Shown piece by piece: positions 58,500 to 64,000 of a stretch of 64,000 nucleotides of DNA. The notes below the pieces were generated by a model. That model ran no database searches. It saw only the letters and a program-made list of their open reading frames with translations, and was not told the DNA's origin. Positions within the stretch are counted from its first letter, which is position 1. The number at the start of each line of letters is the position of its first letter. Source of the stretch: Paramarasmius palmivorus (Eukaryota > Basidiomycota > Agaricomycetes > Agaricales > Marasmiaceae); NCBI GenBank assembly GCA_037176845.1, contig JAYKXP010000005.1, positions 1,141,457 through 1,205,456 of the forward strand, read 5' to 3'. The position numbers were made by a program, and so were the translations under genes.

Positions 58500-60071
58500 T
58501 CAAGCCAAATTTTAGATGTCAACTGAGAAGAAGTGAATCCTGATTTTCGAGCGGATTTTCCGGGATGTGCTGAACCGAACGATGGCCAGATTTTCAAGAA
58601 ATTTATTGTGCCCGACGCGTCATGTAACGGGCAGTCACATCACATCCTTCTCCCCTACTCAGTACTGTCATGGATTGCGTACAAGAACCGGATATATACG
58701 ACATTCAAGAATGGGAATCATATGAAGGGAAGAAGGCAGAACACGATGCACATCTCACCCCTCCTGTGGTACTGACATCAATGGAAGTATTACCGTTGCT
58801 GACGCGTATTCCAATATGACACGTACACCATAGGATGGGTTTTGAAAGACGCTATATATCTATATCATTCTCGCGGGGTCGCATTCTATCACTCAGAAGT
58901 GCACAACGATGGCCCCATCCCGCCTGGCCAATTAACACAGAAGGGAAATGTCACTATGGCCCGCCCTTGCAACATCACCGCAGACATGATTGCGAAACGC
59001 GCGTTTCCCCTCGATAGTGGGTGATAGGAAAGTTCCTGGTGACCAAGTACGTTGTAACATCGTGTCGTTCAACTGCGAGAAATCTTAGCTATTACCCAGA
59101 TATATTGTTCAAACTCATACTGGATCGCAGTGGTTGGACAAGAACGTCGTCACACCACTTCACACCACTCTCAGTAGTTTGGTCACAGCGGGTTCTGTGG
59201 AAAAGCGCTTGGTTTCCCTCAACCTGGCATCGTGGTTCCCAATACCGAGTTTGTAGCACAGTTGTCCTCAGACGAGCGCTGATGATTGACATTGTTGTCA
59301 GGGACAAGTATAAGATCAAGGTGCACGTGGAAGAAAGGTATGTTTTCTTTTTGTCCAGATTGAGGTATGAAATTTTCTGACTTGCCTTCGCATCCTCAGA
59401 ACATCTCCAGGCGGACATCGAAGTGGTACACTCTCCGTCTACTTACCAAAATCAACGTCCGGCTCTGGTGTGAATGTGACTGTGTTCACATGACTTACCA
59501 CGGCAAGAAACAGAATTCGTTACCAAAGGTCGAGACTTTACTAATTCTACCATTGTCTAATACCACTGGCGTTCAACAAACAGTCGACCCTGTAAAAGCC
59601 AGTGGATTCGTAGTCTCATATAGAGCTTATGAACTCCTCTTTCAGGGAAGGTCAAAAATCCCGTGCCTTCCAACGTTCTCCCACACATTTTGGTCCTGAA
59701 GTAAAGCATTGGATGGCTCCCAGGGGCTTTCCTCCCCTAATGACCTCATCCTATGTCTCTTGAATCGCAAAAAAGCACGACTCTGATTCCGAAGACGTGT
59801 CCTTCTGTTTCAGGCCTCAATCCTCTTACCAAGTACAGATCTCGATTTCCTCCTGAGTGTAGCACCCCTGGCCAAAGGTACGGATTCGACACCTACACTT
59901 TGCGGACGTAAACATACACAGAAAAGGGAATGTGTCGTGGGCGACTACTATGACATCTCCGAAGATTCCGAAGACTATTATTCATTCAATCAGAATGTCT
60001 ACAGGGGTTGCGCTTACGACGCCCCCATAGAACAAGGAAAAATCCGGGATAACTTAGAGATGGAGGAATAG
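58500..60071 (+). pseudogene. Probable broken gene, unknown family
   Basis: Several plus-strand pieces look coding but need frame changes to join. They include MDCVQEPDIYDIQEWESYEG (from 58671), a segment with HNDGPIPPGQLTQKGNVT (about 58.9 kb), GFCGKALGFPQPGIVVPNTE (about 59.2 kb), MIDIVVRDKYKIKVHVEE (59.28 kb), VETLLILPLSNTTGVQQTV (59.53 kb) and a last exon from 59814 containing VVGDYYDISEDSEDYYSFN that stops at 60071. Some junctions have good GT-AG introns, but the step from the 59.2-kb to the 59.28-kb piece appears to need a frameshift. I read this as a decaying gene; an unusual intron pattern remains possible. Confidence 0.4.
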
Positions 60072-63000
60072 GATGGATGGTCATTCATTAACACTCATCG
60101 AATGTCGTTAGCTCACGACGAATTCAATGATGGCTAGTGTGCAGCACACAAGAAAAACTCGCTCAGATCAGTCCGAATCTGAAGCAGAGAGACATCTTGA
60201 ACCGGCTCCGTTCAGTACAAAGGTCATACGAATAAATGGAAGTATGTGCATATCAAGGGCATCGACACGACGCTTGATATTCGAGGTCCATTAGAAAGAC
60301 GCATACAACGATGTGTGCGCCAAAGAAGCTGTTTGTTGCCCACGATGCCCAGTATGACTGAATCGATAACTGTCCACTGTGCAGCGTACACCGCCAAGCT
60401 CTATTGTTTTTCCCCAAAAGTGTGCCACTCCTCGCCTATCAATCCAAAATTCGAGGCACCCTCGCTTTCCACGAATTCGAGATGGCAGTGCTGTCAGATT
60501 CGACTATTCAGATTCAGAAGAACCCACTGCCAGAGAGAAATCAACTCGCCTCCACTTCACATGGACTGGTTGCAGAAGAATGTGGGTAAGCCCTCATCGA
60601 CAAGGAATACTGAAACAAGCGGCAAATACTCTACTACATTTGCGAAACGTTGGCAAGACGTTCAATTATTCAGTTCCATCTTGCAAATTTTGCGGCTCCC
60701 TGAGCAGTCTTTTCGTACCGTCGCGCGTCTTGAACGGTCTTGTGTACGCGAATACCACGCGAGTTCTGACTGGAATGCACATTGAACCCATTACGTTTCC
60801 ATGAACTCTCACACTATCATACTGATGTTTCTACAGCCCGCGCAGGGTACTCTGAGAAGCATTTTCCTCCGAGCCATCCAACCGAAATGCGTGAACAGAT
60901 AGATTCCAACCGACTGGCTTGAAACTGCGAAGTTCCTAATAGCGAGGCAATGGCTGTGAAAGCTCATCGCGAAAAGAACACTGCACTCTGGAGACTTTCA
61001 CGAAGCTTCAAGTAAATGAAAATCGAGTGGCCTTCAGTACCTGGAGTCTTGTAAGGAGCCTACGGCAGTACTTTCGAGACGAGGCGTGATCGTCCAGTGC
61101 GCTCGGAATGTGTCCAAGCAATGACGAGCTTATAGCCTTATACCTACCTGTCTCCATCACTCAACACCATGAAAATGAACAGCGTTGTACAGCCATGCAA
61201 GCGCGAGCCGGTGAGCCTAACACGTATCAGACCAAGCTAATCGTCCGAAAATTGGACAGAACGGTCATTCCAGACATCGAATTAAGGTTGCCTTCACGGA
61301 TACCGGGACGATGTACCCGTTTCCCGTAGCATAAAGGTCGCTAACCTTCCGGTGAATCGAGTCCTCCGAGGCCAATGTCGACTCCTATCGTAATCCCTCG
61401 TCGAGCTTTGTGTTCCCGCCAATATCGCTTACCGCGTATTGTACCTGCGACATTTATTGTCAGCTATGTGGGACACCCGCAAACAAGGGCAAGTTGCCCC
61501 TGGCGCAGTGCAAAGTATATAGCTTGGTGCCTTACAGACAAGAGATTCGAGGAATTGGATCGATAAAAATGAGGACAATCAAGAAAACTGTGGCTTCTCG
61601 CCTTTACGCCATGCTACGGAGAATCTCCTTGGAAGAGCTGATATACGTATGATGGCGCTTCAGCCAAGGAATGCGATTCGCTGCGGTTTGCTTATGATCC
61701 ATTTGGGACCCTGATATAGGTAGAGTATATCCTTCGTATCAGCCGACTCGGTTTATAAAGCGTCTGACGGTGTCTTCCGAAAGCGTTTAAGCAAAGAAAA
61801 TCCTGATCTGAGAGTAACACCGAAGAATCTCGTCAACTTTGTCTGCAAGAACCTGCCGTCGTCAACGCTACGACCCCAGAGTCCCAAGCAAATGCTAAAC
61901 GAGTGCTAGCAACTGTGTCACAGTCGCCGCTCGTTGAAGCGGTCTTGGAGGGGCGATGCAAAGCAGCCCCAAGTTGAAGAGCCGCGTGTAAGAAATGTTT
62001 GAATGTTCAACATGAGATGAGACAAGACATCATATCCCTGTTGTACACTTCACCGTATAATGTAGGTTTATCAAAATCTCGCATCAATACCATTGCTACT
62101 AGTACTGACCCCTGGTGCTTGTGCTGGTATAGTGTTCGACGCAGGCAAATTAGACACCCTGCAATGTTTCACTGTACGCGGTCTGTATTTTCCTGATTCA
62201 ACGACAGCTACTTCAGTGTTTCAACTCACCAACGTTCGGACAACTACCCATAGACGCACGAGAGCAGGATGTAAACTGTGTATCCTTGGTGATCTGCCAA
62301 AACGATAATATGGGTTGGCGAATGGCTTAAAAACCAGCCATGGTACATGGGGCGCAAAAGATTTGCAGTAGTCGAGTCATCGTGCAACAAACGTTGTGCA
62401 TAGTAATAGCTACATCAACCATTCAACAAGACTCATCATTCAAGACAGGATGCTTCAAACTAACCTGAGCACAAGGCGATGTAATATTGGGGAGCATAAA
62501 CTATACTACCCAAACCCTACACTGGCCTCGAGAGAGATGAAACACGTCGGATCGGAACGCCCTGCGTCAGCACAACACCGTCTATTTTGCCGTTTATTCC
62601 CTATTTCATCATGACGAGTTCATCACAAAGTATCAGAACAACTAGTTGATCTCGGTCGCGCCGCGCTGTGCTAATGTAGATTCCAAGCATACAGACTCGT
62701 CAGACTGTAATCCATAGCTGATGTTTTACAGGTAACTCCGGCTACCTGAAAATCAACTGCGCAGCAGAACCTCGGATCGCAATTCACGTCATCCCTGACG
62801 TTTATAGATATCCCCCGGATAGAACACATCATGATTGATTATGCCTGGGATGCCTGCATATCATTGAGTGGCGCTTTGTTACCACCCCTGTCCCATCCTA
62901 ACTCCACCCTCATTTCCAACCTTCAGCCCACGGGAAGCTACATGCGAAAGTGATCACACCGAGAGGTAAAAATACCATTCAAGGATGGTCTTTAATCATC

Positions 63001-63270
63001 CAACGATTAGGCATCGTCCATTCTTTTCCAACAATCCCACCTTTCATTCATCTGCAGGGCTGAGCCAATTGATGAGCTTAGTTCAATCACCAATTTCTTC
63101 AACTTTACAAGCTCTTTGACGACTTTTTCGTAACCAAACATTCATTATAATCATGATGGCCTAGTTCACATGTCCTCACTCGATCTTCCTTACCATCACG
63201 TACTCTTGCATGTTTTCGAAATCCGACTGAAAACTATTCATTTATCTATTGCTGCTGCCACATACATACC
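60072..63270. other. Gene-poor stretch, no convincing gene
   Basis: These 3.2 kb contain many short frames on the plus strand (for example 60246-60785) but no recognisable domain, no repeat structure I can verify and no splice-consistent model. They may be remnants of mobile or decayed genes. Confidence 0.4.
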
Positions 63271-63960
63271 TCGCCAAGCACACCGGACCCAAATTCATCC
63301 TGTCCCATGCCAAAGTGACAAAGACTGCGCCTCCGCCGCTGGGTGATCAACAGTGGCAAATGCGCCGGTCCCGTCATTGCTCAAGGAGCGTGTGACGTGG
63401 AATGTTGGTTTCGTGATCCTCAACCCAACACAGGCTGCCATATCTTCCGAGGCGCCGAGGCCTCCCCTGCCCCCGCCACTCACCTCCTGCTAACAACGGT
63501 TCAGGTGGTCCTCGCAGCCGAAGTGGCGAAGCCTCCTGTGACTCAGTATCATCAGACCTGGCCTTGCCCGCCAAGATCCGAACCTTGCTCGAATGATGCT
63601 CTGGATGTCTGTGATTCAACACCGGAAACACGCTGCGCTGTGTTGCTATCATAGCAACAAGAACGTGATGTGTCTGGCGGTTGCGGCGTACGTCAACAAC
63701 CCAACGACAACCGCTGCTCAGGAACCTCCGCGGGCCTGTCATGCCCCGTGTACCCATTCATTACAGTCCTTGCGCCAGGGTGGCAGCTGATTGCGCTTAC
63801 TGGTGCTGTGTATTCAACACTGGAGGGCAAGTGTAGCTGGACTATTGTAATAGGCCCAGGCGAACTTGGCCGGCGATGCTGTAACCGGTTGACGCAACAA
63901 ACAAACCGAAACGCTGCAGGTAAGCTCCGTGGCGAAGGCTCCTGCAACCCGTGAACTCCC
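63271..63960 (+). pseudogene. Decayed array of a cysteine-rich secreted-protein gene
   Basis: Three adjacent stretches resemble a fungal small cysteine-rich secreted family whose core reads roughly C-x(2)-D-x-DC-A-S-GCC-x-FNTGKCAGP-x-x-AQ. Copy 1 (63.29-63.42 kb) has CQSDKDCAS and, in another frame, INSGKCAGPVIAQ. Copy 2 (63.58-63.71 kb) has SGC, a stop, FNTG and then SGGCGVRQQPNDNRC. Copy 3 (63.79-63.93 kb) has DCAYWCCVFNTGG then a stop. Each needs frame changes or contains stops. A GTAAGC donor at about 63922 suggests an original intron. The family assignment is from memory of the motif. The window ends before the region does. Confidence 0.45.
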
Positions 63961-64000
63961 GTGTCCCCTGCCAACAACGGTTGCAGATAAGTTAGAGCAA

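Overview
The window is nuclear DNA from a filamentous fungus, most likely a mushroom-forming basidiomycete (Agaricomycetes). Genes are densely packed and alternate in strand. They are split by many short introns (about 45-65 nt, GT...AG, often with a CTRAY branch point). The gene set also fits: a DNMT1-type cytosine methyltransferase, RNase H1 proteins with a viroplasmin-type N-terminal domain, an F-box protein, a multi-exon P450 and a DUF3445 protein. There are no operons, Shine-Dalgarno sites or CRISPR arrays, and I could not fold any convincing tRNA gene by eye. Gene models were built by hand-splicing, so inner boundaries may be off by a few bases.

Layout. 0.1-4.5 kb: Snu114/EFTUD2 spliceosomal GTPase (-) and prefoldin subunit 1 (+), divergent. 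4.5-8.7 kb: gene-poor. 8.7-12.2 kb: large low-complexity coiled-coil protein (+). 12.2-14.9 kb: gene-poor. 14.9-19.3 kb: a 14-exon P450 (+) and RNase H1 copy A (+). 19.4-24.0 kb: DNMT1-like methyltransferase (-). 25.0-30.5 kb: GFA-domain protein (+), unknown Ser/Lys-rich protein (+), ING-type PHD protein (-), DUF202 membrane protein (+). 30.7-36.7 kb: Mep/Amt ammonium transporter (-), cytidine deaminase (-), squalene epoxidase (-). 37.0-40.9 kb: F-box protein (-) and RNase H1 copy B (+). 41.5-49.0 kb: two paralogous small secreted proteins flanking an rRNA methyltransferase-like gene (+), an orphan mitochondrial-type membrane protein (-), mitochondrial ribosomal protein uL10m (-) and Fip1 (+). 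49.2-52.5 kb: DUF3445 protein (-) and a protein-kinase-like gene (-) bracketed by a direct repeat. 53-64 kb: accessory DNA with an orphan gene, unresolved or decayed genes, a G-tract and, at the right edge, what looks like a decayed array of a cysteine-rich secreted-protein gene.

Most recognisable genes are housekeeping: splicing, polyadenylation, chaperone, sterol synthesis, pyrimidine salvage, nitrogen uptake, mitochondrial translation, rRNA modification. Chromatin functions are represented by DNMT1 and ING. The two RNase H1 paralogues lie about 20 kb apart. No single new system is obvious. The most interesting signals are the RNase H1 pair with different repeated C-termini (one built by exon duplication), the secreted paralogue pair, micro-exons in the P450 and transporter genes, the odd 5' splicing of the methyltransferase, and the decaying right end.
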